Origin: SAR324 cluster bacterium
Lineage (GTDB): Bacteria; SAR324; NAC60-12
NCBI GenBank assembly: GCA_028822475.1
Contig: JAPKDT010000115.1
Coordinates: 1-6,651, forward strand
DNA length: 6,651 bases
Reading direction: 5' to 3'
The notes below the pieces were generated by a model that was given only the letters and a program-made list of their open reading frames with translations, did no database searches and had not been told where the DNA came from. Shown one piece after another: positions 6,324-6,651 of this stretch (position 1 is its first letter; every line of letters begins with the position of its first letter). A program made the position numbers and the translations under genes.

Positions 6324-6651
6324 TCAGGATTTCAATGAATATGACAAAGCTTTGTAAATACCAGTAATCAAAGTTAATGAACCCGCAATTATTAACAACA
6401 GGCAAATTGGCCGTGACAGATATTCGAGGACATCGTAATGCACCATCTGCATTCCCTGAGCAAAATTCTGCTCACCTATTTTACCAAGAATAATACCCAG
6501 CACAATTCCGGGGATAGAATATCCGGATCGTCTTAGTAAAAAGCCCATAATTCCGGCCCCAAACATTATTATCACATCCAGAACAAGTCCTCGTCCAATA
6601 TAAGAACCAATACTTGCCAGCAGCAAAATCATTGGTGCCAAAAATTGAAAA
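6324..6651 (-). CDS. tctA: TctA-type tripartite tricarboxylate transporter permease, C-terminal part (partial)
   Basis: An open frame enters from the right edge (first full codon 6650-6648) and ends with TGA at 6326-6324, giving 108 residues. TctA is the large 12-segment inner-membrane subunit of secondary uptake systems for citrate and other carboxylates, working with TctB and a periplasmic binding protein TctC. The fragment matches the C-terminal domain: a membrane segment (LAPMILLLASIGSYIGRG), a second one (LDVIIMFGAGIMGFLLRRSG), the conserved IPGIVLGIILGKIGEQN stretch, LSRPICLLLIIAG and a closing hydrophobic helix. The TTG at 6641 is not the start, because the frame continues upstream through FQF to the window edge. 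A full TctA is about 500 aa, so roughly four fifths lie outside. No tctB or tctC is visible downstream; they would be expected upstream, beyond the window. Confidence 0.82.
   Translation of the reverse strand, partial: FQFLAPMILLLASIGSYIGRGLVLDVIIMFGAGIMGFLLRRSGYSIPGIVLGIILGKIGEQNFAQGMQMVHYDVLEYLSRPICLLLIIAGSLTLITGIYKALSYSLKS

Noticed and set aside
6639..6641. TTG as start codon of the TctA-like protein
   Set aside because: The frame stays open to the window edge and the fragment matches only the C-terminal part of a much longer family, so the gene is cut by the window.

Overview
The window looks like chromosomal DNA from an AT-rich bacterium, probably Gram-negative. The evidence for that is a lipobox-type signal peptide, a C-terminal piece of a TctA-type tripartite tricarboxylate permease, and an intact MtaB-type tRNA methylthiotransferase, which many Gram-negatives other than the enteric bacteria carry. 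A deltaproteobacterial-like lineage would fit, possibly SAR324-type, but that placement is inference from the look of the proteins and is weak. No rRNA, tRNA, CRISPR array, insertion sequence, phage gene or integration site was seen.

Left half (plus strand, 1-2967). A cut-off reading frame resembling the end of a MarR-type regulator overlaps the start of an mtaB-like gene (534 aa, with an unusually long linker before the radical-SAM motif). After a 141-bp gap come an endonuclease/exonuclease/phosphatase (EEP) family hydrolase and, one base beyond its stop, a 74-aa cysteine-rich lipoprotein with a strong Shine-Dalgarno inside the end of the hydrolase gene. These last two look like a translationally linked pair.

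Middle (2968-4021). A 273-bp non-coding stretch, an unrecognised 171-aa helical protein on the plus strand (3241-3756), and a 265-bp non-coding stretch between it and the convergent sucD. Neither gap shows a convincing terminator or promoter. The second holds one copy of a short REP-like sequence.

Right half (minus strand, 4022-6651). Transcribed right to left are the end of a tctA-like permease gene, a 12-segment MFS transporter 16 bp behind it, then a 180-bp gap with palindromic repeats and a good sigma70-type promoter, then sucD (succinyl-CoA synthetase alpha subunit) without an adjacent sucC. TctA and the MFS protein probably form the end of a carboxylate-uptake operon. SucD would act on a C4-acid CoA ester, so a metabolic link is possible, but its own promoter suggests separate expression.

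No clear new multi-gene system is visible. The points most worth checking are the EEP-lipoprotein pair, the orphan 171-aa protein, the MtaB linker insertion, the solo sucD, and the two REP-like copies on either side of sucD.
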